A stretch of DNA of 64,000 bases from Paraphysomonas bandaiensis. Its lineage: Eukaryota; Chrysophyceae. Shown piece by piece: positions 15,947 to 25,791 of the stretch. Positions within the stretch are counted from its first letter, which is position 1. Each line of letters starts with the position of its first letter. Location of the stretch: NCBI GenBank assembly GCA_965644295.1, contig CBFFRP010000001.1, forward strand, positions 62,001 through 126,000, in the 5' to 3' direction. Position numbers and translations under genes: made by a program. The notes beneath the pieces were generated by a model. That model was not told the DNA's origin. It did not search any database and was given only the letters and a program-made list of their open reading frames with translations.

Positions 15947-16236
15947 GGTGTTAATGTCTGAGTGTGGATGGATGCCTCTATACGCTCAACACAGCATTAG
16001 GATATCTTCAACGGACACGAATAGAGTGATAGGTAGTAGCTAAGTGAAGGTAATTGAAGGCATAGTGTGTTGTTGCTTTGAAGGGTTGGGTTAGAGTCTA
16101 TCTGAGAGGCTAGTAGAGCAGAGGATGGTGTGTATATATCCCTCTGTATAAACAGCAGGACGACTACATGTCTGTATATATGAGCTTATGTATGCGCCCT
16201 TCTGTAACGGATCCAGAGGTGAACGGGTTGCAGCAG

Positions 16237-16269
<33 letters not shown>

Positions 16270-16825
16270 TGTATGTATGTATGTATGTATGTATGTATGT
16301 ATGTATGTATGTATGTATGTATGTATGTATGTATGTATGTATGTATGTATGTATGTATGTATGTATGTATGTAGGTATGTATGTGTATGTATGTATGTAT
16401 GTATGTATGTAGGTATGTAGGTAGGTATGTATGTAGGTATGTATGTATGTATGTATGTATGTATGTATGTACGTATGTATGTATGTATGTATGTATGTAT
16501 GTATGTATGTATGTATGTATGTATGTATGTATGTATGTATGTATGTATGTATGTATGTATGTATGTATGTATGTGTACAAACGTATGTACATACATAAGC
16601 TACCGCTGTACGGAGTACGTACAGTAGTTTGCAAGCGTATACTATCACTGCTTGTAGTGCGGAGGATACAGCATGCATGTTATACTGCCTGTTAAAGCTG
16701 TGCTCGTATCTCTCTCTATTATTGTGAGCGGATTGCCCCCATACAAACCTACCTCCTAAACTAACCACAACTACTAGTAAACTATTAAACATTATGAGTG
16801 TATAGCTGATACTGTTATTATTAAT
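15947..16825. promoter_or_regulatory. Divergent promoter region with TATG microsatellite
   Basis: The 879 bp between the start codons of the minus-strand coiled-coil gene and the plus-strand G-gamma-like gene must hold both promoters. They are split by a tetranucleotide array (16240-16574). CTGTATAAACAGCAG lies near 16144 and GTACGTACAGTAG near 16615. No coding exon is seen; the open frames through the array are repeat artefacts. Confidence 0.6.
16240..16574. repeat. (TATG)n microsatellite, about 335 bp
   Basis: The tract is a nearly perfect tetranucleotide run with sparse TAGG, TGTG and TACG interruptions around 16373-16470. Confidence 0.97.
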
Positions 16826-17091
16826 ATGTCCGCGAAAGTATTAAAATCAATTGAATCTGAAATCGAGAGGCGTGAAAGAGAGCTTGAAGCTGCTAAGAGT
16901 GCTGCACCAACAAGCGTAGGGGCTGACAGGTATATGCATCGTATGATATCTATTTATAACACTGTATATAACACTGTATTTACAGTATTGTAGATTATAT
17001 ATCTAAAGCTGAGGAGCCACTAACTGACGAGACGAATTCCTCACCATGGAAAGTGTCGAGCAATAAGTCCCCGTGTTGTATTATATTATAG
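16826..17091 (+). CDS. Heterotrimeric G-protein gamma-like subunit, 69 aa
   Basis: Two short exons (16826-16929 and 16986-17091; 56-nt intron, phase 2) encode 69 residues. Residues about 8-25 form a charged amphipathic helix (EIERRERELEAAK), followed by a linker, an EPL motif and a Trp-containing segment. The last four residues, CIIL, form a CaaX box; the terminal Leu predicts geranylgeranylation. Helix, then a conserved Pro-Leu turn, then a prenylated tail in about 70 residues is the plan of G-gamma subunits, which bind G-beta and anchor it to the plasma membrane. Sequence conservation in the family is weak, so another small prenylated protein remains possible. The start is the first ATG after the microsatellite. 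Confidence 0.65.
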
Positions 17092-18826
17092 TCGAATGAA
17101 ACTAGTCGTTAATATGTTAACATATATGTATTCAGTCACTTCATGTAACCCTTGTGTCAAGATGAAGTTGGTATCGTAGCATGGTAATAATTATTTTGTT
17201 TAAGAGAGGAACATACTTCTAATTGTAATTATGTATCACTCAGCGCTTTTTTGAATGTGTAATATAAACTAAGAAAACTAGATATGCTGACAATTATACA
17301 CATCGAAGTATATGTTATCCAAAGATTGAGTATCAGAACTGCGGGTAGTAAGAGTCTACGGGAAAATGCAATAAGGGCAAGTGCTGTATTACATTGTTAC
17401 GCTCTTTCCCATATTATTGGGTGTTGTAAGATATATATCAAGAATTTTTAACGCTCAATGCGTAATTTACACCACCCAATACACCTTTGAATAAGCATTA
17501 GCTCATATTAGACACCACAGAACTATCATATTAGCACCGGGAAGTATAGACATTCAACTTTAATATTTGATTGGAAAATTAAACCACCTTATATTGACAA
17601 TCAATGTAAAGTTTAAAGTTCTGTATCTTTATATTACATAACTTTAGGGAAGGTCAAGCACTCTTCGTCTGATAAAGAAGACCTGGATGATGTCAATACA
17701 AGTAATCTACCCTCTATACTCCATACTAGGATATTGCAACTATACTTTAAGCTTTAAGTTATTTACTTGTGAGTTTAAATGCAATACTTACCCTCAACAA
17801 AGTCGGACTCGCACCTTTTCGTGGTGTTCTGGGGTATAAGTACCGGAGAAATTTCTACAGAAAACTAACGTGAGCCGCAAACATAGTCTGCAGATATTCT
17901 TCTGCCCGCTCATAGCTGAATGCTTGTGTGGTACAAGGGACACCAATAAGTGCCACTTGTGTAGACGTCTTTGGGTCCTGACGAATAAACAGGCATCCGG
18001 GAATGGACCCACCTCAAGGGCATTCGGGACAGGGCCCACCTGAAGGGTAACCGGGGTATTGGGCTGCCTACTGAAGTCAAGCATCCGGGATGTTCACCTT
18101 AAGAACTCAGAGCGGAAGTGGTCGCACCTTGGTGCTTGCAGCGACGCACAAGCAGCTTCCGTAGCGTTAAATAGTAGGATAAAATAAGTGTGTACTGATT
18201 AGTTACAGGTAGAGGTCTAACTAGAAGATCTAGCATTTATAGCTACTGAGTTGGTGAAGGTTTTTAGCCTATTGCTAATAATAAGACTTTCAATATGCGA
18301 TATTTACTGAAGCGTCACCTGCAGTTTCCATTTTCTCATTATCCTTCTGCGGAATTGATATCGTTGTCAACTATTAAGGTGGTTTTGACGACTAAATTTA
18401 ACACTTGCTACTCCCTTGTGTGGAAACGATTTAATTGTAACAATACTTGAGTTTTTTAAAATATAAACTGGTTCAGCTACCAGCAACCTACAAACATTAT
18501 ATATACTAAAAACTAGGGTATCAATATTATAACAATAAGTTTAAATTCAACCCAGGGATAAGGACTATTGACTATTGTACCTTGTCTAATTTTAATTATA
18601 GCTATATGCAATTTAATTAATGTTGAAAATAATTATTCATTCGGGTAGTTAGTGTGTTAAACGTCGGATAACTTTTTGTTACAAATATGTATCAGTACAA
18701 AGATGCAAAACACCTGTCACTACGTTATTTTACTTGTTCTAATGCTAAGAACTAGAACTAAACTACTCCGCACGCGTCACCCTCTGTCTATTTTCTCTTT
18801 ATACCGATTCCTCCAAAGAGGTGTTA
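17092..18826. other. Convergent intergenic region with a dispersed repeat
   Basis: The gap holds a full-length dispersed repeat copy (17791-18295) flanked by AT-rich DNA. No gene or RNA is recognised. Confidence 0.7.
17791..18295 (+). repeat. Dispersed 450-bp repeat, copy 2 (full length)
   Basis: This copy shows the family best. CCCTCAACAAAGTCGGACTC is at the start, with duplicated CCACCTCAAGGGCA-type and CACCTGAAGGGTA segments in the middle. Then comes GGTGCTTGCAGCGACGCACAAGC, in which TGCTTG and CAAGCA can pair as a hairpin, and it ends in CCTATTGCTAATAATAAGAC. Confidence 0.85.
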
Positions 18827-19678
18827 TCATTTCAGCGGATCAGTAACTGACTGAAGCGTAGAAGAAAAGCGCGCGGCGGGAGGCGGAGGATAGGGTGTCG
18901 CTGTAAAAAAGTCAGAGTCTGCGCGGGCCCAGAGGAAGTCCACTTGTAGTAGATACTGATTATCTCGTGAACGTGCACCATACAGGTGCGGGTCGTATCT
19001 TAAGTCGATAATATCGTAGAGGCGAAAGCCCTGTGACTCTAGCAGTAGGTTGATGTCGGTGAAGGTGGCAGCGCCAGGATTATACTGATGTATGGATGCC
19101 TCAAGACACACTAGTTTCACCCCACGCAAAGTCTTTTCGGCACCTCGGAGGGCAATAAATTCTGCACCCTGGATGTCCATCTTCAGCATGTCCACATTGC
19201 GTACTCCTCTCCGCTCTAGAATATTATCTATGGTGTCCATCTCGCGCTGGATAGAAGTGATACTACGGCTAGCCATGTTGTCATAGCTCTTCTCGCGAAA
19301 CACACTCCCTCCAGTGTCATAGTGTTTATGCACATGAAATGTAATAAGCTTAGTCTCATCACCAACGATGTGAATCTCATATGGGGATCCCACAGCCTTA
19401 AGATATGGCTCTAACTTCGGATTGGCTTCAATCATAAAGTACTGTGCATGCGGAAATATATCTTTCATTAGTTTAGTCCAGTCCCCTCTATTGGCACCAA
19501 CGTCTACAATGGTTGTTATATTTCCTGAGCGCTCTGATGGAGTGTGACTAGATGATAAGTGCTGTGCTGCATATGCCAGTGTATGCATACGCTTCCTGTA
19601 GAACTGTGTAAACTTCTCGGCATTGATAGTAGCAACAGACAAAATAAATAGCAAATAATAGTAGAAATATGGATTCAT
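18827..19678 (-). CDS. Secreted or lumenal FkbM-family methyltransferase
   Basis: One intronless frame of 283 codons. Residues 1-20 are a hydrophobic signal peptide or signal anchor (FYYYLLFILSVATINA). The SAM-binding motif I is IVDVGANRGDWT (about residue 57), followed by an acidic end of strand beta-2 (FMIEANP). The family motif LKMDIQGAEFIALRG appears near residue 165, and LVCLEASIHQY follows. FkbM enzymes O-methylate sugars or small molecules. With a signal peptide, this one probably works in the secretory pathway on glycans, but the substrate cannot be read from the sequence. The C-terminal 25 residues (PYPPPPAARF) are low-complexity. It is divergent from fructose-1,6-bisphosphatase. Confidence 0.85.
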   Translation of the reverse strand: MNPYFYYYLLFILSVATINAEKFTQFYRKRMHTLAYAAQHLSSSHTPSERSGNITTIVDVGANRGDWTKLMKDIFPHAQYFMIEANPKLEPYLKAVGSPYEIHIVGDETKLITFHVHKHYDTGGSVFREKSYDNMASRSITSIQREMDTIDNILERRGVRNVDMLKMDIQGAEFIALRGAEKTLRGVKLVCLEASIHQYNPGAATFTDINLLLESQGFRLYDIIDLRYDPHLYGARSRDNQYLLQVDFLWARADSDFFTATPYPPPPAARFSSTLQSVTDPLK

Positions 19679-20172
19679 ATTCTATATCTCTTGTATGAAG
19701 TCAACTGCTATCATGCGATGGGTAACTAGCTACCTAAAATTATTGCACAAAATATGTGAACGGCTGTGTAGTTCAAGCTAGGCCGTCATGGTACGGAGTT
19801 TCTAGTGAGTGTGACTAGTATCAAGTGCGTCAAAAAAGTACAACTACAGCAGTATACTGTATGGCATACAGTAAAGTATGCTGTCTATGCCTACACAGCA
19901 GTATTCCTGTATTTTTATTGCAGAACTTCTACGCAGAGGAGATCTTGAGAAGAAATCCAGAAAAAAAAGAATCCTCTCATACAGAGCGAGTGTATGCCCA
20001 TACAGCAGCATACTCCCATTCTATCTGTATATGTACTGTACCTATACGTAGTAGATACTGCTGCAGGTGTTCCATGCACAGCATACACGCATATATAATC
20101 TGAGGCTCAGATCTCATATATATAAGTACATATCCCTTAAACTCCATCCATAATAATCAAACATAATCTACA
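19679..20172. promoter_or_regulatory. Divergent promoter, FkbM / fructose-bisphosphatase
   Basis: This 494-bp region between two start codons contains CAGCAGTAT near 19897 and ATACTGCTG near 20055. It also has several GTATACTGTA/CATACAG palindromic pieces around 19855-19890 and TATATATAAG near 20117. The same ATACTGCTG core recurs upstream of other genes in the window. Confidence 0.5.
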
Positions 20173-21459
20173 ATGAGTGACGAAGTAATCCACGCTGATT
20201 CTATTAGAAATGATACGGATTCAAAGACTCTTACACGTCTTGTTATGACTCATTCACGGGATTCGGAGTTTGTTATACTCATGAACGCTATTCAGGTCAT
20301 AATAACCCAATTAGCTCAACCAATCACTCATATCTGACCCTATCAGACGGCCTGTAAGCTCATTTCAAGATCAGTGAGGAAAGCAGGTGAGTTAATGTCC
20401 TGTTAATGCGGCACACTCATGTATATGCAGGTATTGCTGGGCTGTACGGACATGCCGGAACAGAGAATTCGACTGGTGATGACCAGAAGAAGTTGGATGT
20501 CTTGTCAAATGAAATGATGGTTAATGCACTATACAACTCTCATGTGTGTTGTGTGCTGGTGTCTGAAGAGAATGACGATCCTATCATCGTACCAGAAGAA
20601 ATGCAAGGTCACCTCTGCGTCAATGTGCTCTCATGTATCTTAAGAGTAATATATCCACAGGAAAATTTTGCGTGGCATTTGATCCTTTAGATGGCTCCTC
20701 AAATATTGACTGCAACGTATCCACTGGTACCATTTTCTCTGTCTGGGAGAAGGTTGTTCTGGAGAAAATATGTCCTCTTATTTTAATATGCTCATTCACT
20801 CATTCAGGTATCCAGTGGTCCAGCGAGTGTGAACGATATTCTACGCCCTGGAAGAGAGGTGCGGCGTTTCCAACGTATTTAATGAATACAGTGCCCTCAT
20901 GTACTCTTGTTGTCAGATGATTTGTGCTGGATATTGCTGCTATGGAAGTGCGACAGAGATGGTCATCACTTACGGGTCTGGAGTCCAAAGGTTTACCTTG
21001 GACCCCTCTATCGGTGAATTCATTCTTACCTCACTGCACTTGGGTATTCCCGAGCAACCCAAGACCATTTATTCCATCAATGAAGGCAATTACACCACAT
21101 GGGATGAGTGTATGCAGCGGGCTATAGATGGGTTCAAGTTCAATCAGCCTAAGCCCTATACCGCACGATATGTCGGATCCATGGTTGCTGATGTGCACCG
21201 AACCATTTTATATGGTGGAATTTATCTCTACCCAGCGGACAAGAAAAAGGGTAACGGCAAACTCCGCATTCTATATGAGGGGTTTCCGATGGCGATGTTG
21301 GTTGAGAAGGCTGGCGGGGCCGCTTCCACGGGATTGTTCAGAGGAAGCATCACAGATATGCTCGATCTTGTTCCCACCGGCATTCACGACAAATGTCCTG
21401 TCGTAATTGGATGTACGCGAGATGTGCAGAGAGTTCTCAAGGAGTATGCGTCATCGTAA
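20173..21459 (+). CDS. FBP1: Fructose-1,6-bisphosphatase
   Basis: Six exons (20173-20295, 20347-20386, 20431-20607, 20661-20752, 20808-20858, 20917-21459) give 341 residues, the normal length for this gluconeogenic enzyme, which hydrolyses fructose 1,6-bisphosphate to fructose 6-phosphate. Metal-site residues are in EENDD and FDPLDGSSN. The family signature [15 protein letters not shown] and the following EKAGG are in the last exon, as are GNYTTW and RYVGSMVAD of the substrate pocket. There is no transit peptide and no regulatory cysteine loop like that of the plastid isoform, so a cytosolic enzyme is expected. The five introns are 44-58 nt. All phases agree and the start is the first ATG of the frame. 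Confidence 0.95.
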
Positions 21460-21738
21460 TTGTCTGGGTGATAGAATGAGTGTTGGGTGTTGTTCCTGCT
21501 CGGACTTTTACTACACCCAGCATCGATCTAGAGTTTCTAAGGCATGCGCTTTAAGTAATTGACACAGACTTGCCTTTGACAAACCTATCCTGTATTTCTA
21601 ACCTACTATAGCTACTTGCATCAAGCGACTCGTATCAGTAGAATATGCGCACCAGAGTGTGCAGTTGAGTATAGAGTATAGTTATAAAAGATACAAAGAT
21701 ACAGCACATACAAAAACGTCGAATTGTGACAATTAATA

Positions 21739-21880
21739 CCAGGGTTGCATAACAACTTATTGCAATTTAATTGCAGCTGTTTTCTTAGCAATTAAATTGC
21801 AATTATTAGTAATAGCTCGCGCAATAACAATTGCAATTTAATTGCGAAGAATTGTCTAATTAAATTAGTTACTCATTGGT
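21739..21880. repeat. AT-rich palindromic element (MITE-like)
   Basis: It begins CCAGGGTTGCATAACAA. Inside are repeated and inverted TTGCAATTTAATTGC / GCAATTAAATTGCAA blocks. A related start, CCAGGCTTGCGTAACAA, opens a second AT-palindromic element at 45215. No terminal inverted repeat or target duplication could be defined. Confidence 0.5.
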
Positions 21881-22952
21881 CCACAATACGAATATTCTTG
21901 ACGTCATATTAGAGGACGCTTATGATATATGCTATTTTTGCCATCAACCTTAGTAATAACGTAATAACACAAAATTTATAGATTTTCAATAGAATTCTAG
22001 TGATTATAGTAGTCTTCTAAACACTATATAAAATTAAAGGTTTCAATAAAATATGTTTATTTTAATGTGCAAATAGTCTAGTCAAATTGCAGTCTATTGC
22101 TTTGTAGCAATCTACGTGTACAAATAGATAGAGTGGAGTGCATCTGTTTACTGCTCGCTTAACATCACTCTTAATATAACTATATACTATATATATGGCC
22201 TTAATATTCAGAAAATATGCACAATGATTTACATGCAGACGCCATTGATGTAGTGCTCAACAAACAAACAAGATGGGCAGTAGTACCTACTAGTGACTTG
22301 TTTCATAGCCAATCTATTTAGCATATACCGTATACGCATACATCTCTATGAAGAGTATTAAAAACGTTGTCAATAAATGAAGATATGTGAGTGTGCTTCT
22401 CAGCAACATCATATACTACAACATGTATAGAGGCAATTATCATTCGTTCAAATTTGCTAGATTTGTCTTCTCAAAAGAAATCAGGATTATCTGATCTATT
22501 ATAGTCGCGATCTTATATTTATACTTAAGTTTTACCCTCCCACGGAAGATCTTAATCCTGATGTACCAGTGAAGGGCGAGAACAATAACGATGTTGTGTA
22601 GAAATAGTAATTAGGATTCATAGTCTGTTAACTAACTAGTAAAATTTAGGTAGCACCACACTATATCTATATATGTAGTGAACGTATTATTAGCAATAAT
22701 AGGCGTTGAAGAGTCAATGCTGAACTCTGATATCCTCTCATAGCCTGTTAATAAATTTCATATAATACTGTCTATATGACTACCTATTATCCAAGTTTAT
22801 AATTCGAAAACCTTAAAACACAGCTTTAAATTAAACAAAATAGCTATACTCAGCATACTTAAATTAGATTTGTAATGTTTTCTAATGTCACTACAGAGAA
22901 ATAGAAGTTATGTGCTAAAGGAAGACATATATATATTTATTCTATTTTGATT

Positions 22953-23140
22953 ACGGAAGTGGTTGCACCTTGGTGCTTGCGGCGACACACAAGCAGCTTC
23001 TGTAGCGCTAAATAGTAGGATAATAGAATTTGTGCTGATTAGTTATGGGTAGAGGTCTAACTAGTAGATCTAGCATTCAACTAGCTACTAAGTAGGTGCA
23101 GGATTTTAACACCTATTGCTAATAATAAGACATTCAATAT
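22953..23140 (+). repeat. Dispersed repeat, 5'-truncated copy
   Basis: Only the last 190 bp or so of the family is present, from GGAAGTGGTTGCACC through the GGTGCTTGCGGCGACACACAAGC hairpin to CCTATTGCTAATAATAAGAC. Loss of the 5' part with an intact 3' end is the usual result of target-primed reverse transcription. Confidence 0.75.
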
Positions 23141-23321
23141 ATTCTATTTTGACGCTTCCTAAATACGTATTCAAGGTTGTTGAGAGGGTTGACTCACACG
23201 ATACTAACGTATAAAAACTATTTAAAATCTGTTCTGATCAGATTATCAACAGTAATTTTGAAATTTAAAAATACATTTACTTTATAATTTAAGCACTACT
23301 TCCTAGTAATAAAATATAGAT

Positions 23322-25039
23322 TTACTGTGTTTTGGTTTTGTCCTCGAGCTGCTTTTTCTTTGACGTCACAAGGGAACTCATCACACTCTTAATTTCATCC
23401 CTATGCTTGACAAAAACAACTCCTAGCAGGAAGACAAACAATACAACACCTACAGTTAAGTGCACTGCGATATCTTTCAACGTCATCTCTGACGACGCAA
23501 ATACTGTGGACGACATGTATACACAGCAAGACACTGCAAATGCAGACAGAATTTCAGCGATACTTGGCAGGCACTCTCTTACCGGGCTTATTGTGTTTGC
23601 ATCAGCAAAGTACTGCTCTATAAATACCACGTTGCATATAATCCTCACACTCATACTGAGAGTATTGGCAGAAATTATTCCAACAGTGCCATACTGGTTT
23701 ACAAGATAAGGTGCAGTAAGCACAAAGCAAACGGAACTGAGAAGAAGAGATCGATTTACTGGGCTCCAAATGCCACTCACAGCTACACCTTGCATAAAGG
23801 CCTCGGAAACACCATTTACTCCCATGGAAAATATATACCAGCAAAATGCTGATAGGGCAAGAATGGTTTCCTCCTGATACCACTTGCTCCCCAGCACTAC
23901 TTTGACAACTACTCGAGCATACGCCGGCCCAAAGAGAGGAAACACCGCACCTGTCAGAAGCATCAGGCGGAGAGCACCCCGAAGAAGAATGGATATCGCG
24001 GAATACGCAGTACCGTCATCGCCACGTTTCTGAGAGCTTGCCATCTGCGAAAAAGCGATACGACAAGTTTCTTCGACTGGTTGAAACAAAAGACGCGCAA
24101 CCAGGGATCCGTAGTTATGGATAACCGCGTACACCCCTTGATCATAATGGCTAGCTGTAAGAGACAGAGATATCTTATCTGCCTCTGTGAGGAGGTGCTT
24201 CAAAACGGATGAACCAGTCATATATACAGCATCTCCAAGAGCCTGAGGGCCGAACATTGATGTCAGTGATGTGCTAGACGACACTTTATGCCGAGGTAAG
24301 AAGCATTTTAGTGATGTCTGCGTCCCTGGCACCGACCACGTATGTGCCATCAAAGTAATGCAATGAGACGCACCGTACATGAGTTGAGCGAATCCGAATC
24401 CAGTCACACCCATATCCCACCGGACAACACACAGGTAGGTGAAAACACTGCGTGCTGATACTGCAATTGAGTCAGCACGAACTCTAGGAGTCAGATTGAA
24501 GGCGTTATTATAATAATTAAACCACGGTTCACCGACACACTCCAATAAAGCACCAGTGCAGTAGAGAAGAACGACTGTGCGGCTCATACCGCCCACAATA
24601 TTTGGGCAGTACATGTATATCACCACTGTGACGAGGAACACAACACAGAAAGGAACCCATGATAAATTTACCAGCTGCTGCCTCTTTTTCGCTGAATCAC
24701 TGCAGTTCACTCGTAACAGCGCCAATCGTATACCCTCTCTATCAAATGAGTGCCATTAGTACACATATGTGTATATAAAGTGTGTGCATATGTGTATATA
24801 TAACAGATATGAGTTCAGATATGAGTTCAGTCATACCGCGATAAGAAAAGAAGAGTAGAAAGAAGCAGCTCTAGCTGAACAGATGCGATGCCGAATACCT
24901 CAGGACTGCTCTGTCTGATGATGATCTGATTAACGACAAATGTAAACACTTTCTGGAATACATTCGACACTATGAGCCATCTCGTGTTGGTCAGAGTGGA
25001 TATGTGGATGTGTTTGTTGGTGTCTGTGGACTGTGTCAT
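23322..25039 (-). CDS. RFT1: RFT1 family ER membrane protein
   Basis: Two exons (25039-24837 and 24738-23322, 98-nt intron) encode 539 residues, close to the family's usual length. The N-terminus carries the RFT1 pattern of a first helix, then NQIIIRQSSPEVFG and a LELLLSTLLFLSREG-type segment spanning the splice. About a dozen hydrophobic helices follow through exon 2, including EPWFNYYN near residue 135. RFT1 is an ER multi-span protein of the MOP/MATE-like fold, needed for N-glycosylation at the Man5GlcNAc2-PP-dolichol step; whether it is itself the flippase is disputed. The C-terminus is charged (KKKQLEDKTK). It diverges from VPS41 across 752 bp. Confidence 0.9.
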
Positions 25040-25791
25040 GATATACTGATACTATACACGTATATATGTCTGTATGTGTTGATATGTACGTGTATTGTAT
25101 GCTAATAGACTGTATGTGTATGACAACAGTCCGATCCCGTGACCCCTGAAGTAGATGAGGAGAAACAAGTCACTTGGATGTGTGATAAACATGTATTGGT
25201 CACTTACCTGCTGAAGAATGCTGTGGTGGGTTGCAATATACTGTATGACTGGAATGGATTAACTGACTGATATGGAACAACAGTGTTGTGCACTGTAAAA
25301 ACCCCAACATCTAGATTATGTATGGAATTTCCCACCATGGAAGTTTCGAGACTATACTGTGCAGTGATGTACATACAGTACAATACAGTAGCAGTATAGA
25401 GTATAGGACAAAAAATCTGCAGGTTTTCATATAAAAAAGCTGATGTTTTTGCAATATAGCTGTAATACAGTTGTACAGTTGTATAATCCACCGTATAGCT
25501 GTAATACAGTTGTACAGTTGTATAATCCACCGTATTGCTGTAATACAGTTGTACAGTTGTATGATATGCGTGGTGATATGGTGATGCCGTGTATCCTCAA
25601 CTCTGCCCATCTAGCCGAGGTGTTTTTTATAGAAATAGACATCGCTCCACTACGCACGATTATATACTGCTGTGTATATATGGCTACCTCTTATTGATTG
25701 CACCCATAGTGTAGGGTTTCATTGATTGTGGCGATGTCATTCCCCTTAACATTTTATGTGATGCAGCATATGTAGCCTACCGGTGCATCCA
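25040..25791. promoter_or_regulatory. Divergent promoter, RFT1 / VPS41, with 39-bp tandem repeat
   Basis: The region includes a three-unit tandem repeat at 25457-25562 and a TATATACTGCTGTG motif near 25661, about 125 bp before the VPS41 start. No coding exon is seen. Confidence 0.5.
25457..25562. repeat. 39-bp tandem repeat, 2.7 units
   Basis: TAGCTGTAATACAGTTGTAC followed by AGTTGTATAATCCACCGTA repeats at 25457, 25496 and 25535 with almost no divergence. Each unit contains the palindromic CTGTAATACAG. Confidence 0.9.

Larger units (their letters stand above)
21460..23321. other. Convergent intergenic region rich in repeat relics
   Basis: The gap contains an AT-rich palindromic element (21739-21880), a short reversed fragment of the dispersed repeat (about 22680-22760) and a 5'-truncated copy of the same family (22953-23140). 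No coding exon is recognised. Confidence 0.7.

Noticed and set aside
16091-16792. Open frames of Tyr-Ile-His-Thr or Met-Tyr-Val-Cys repeats
   Set aside because: Read-through of the TATG microsatellite; every frame of a 12-nt superperiod is open.
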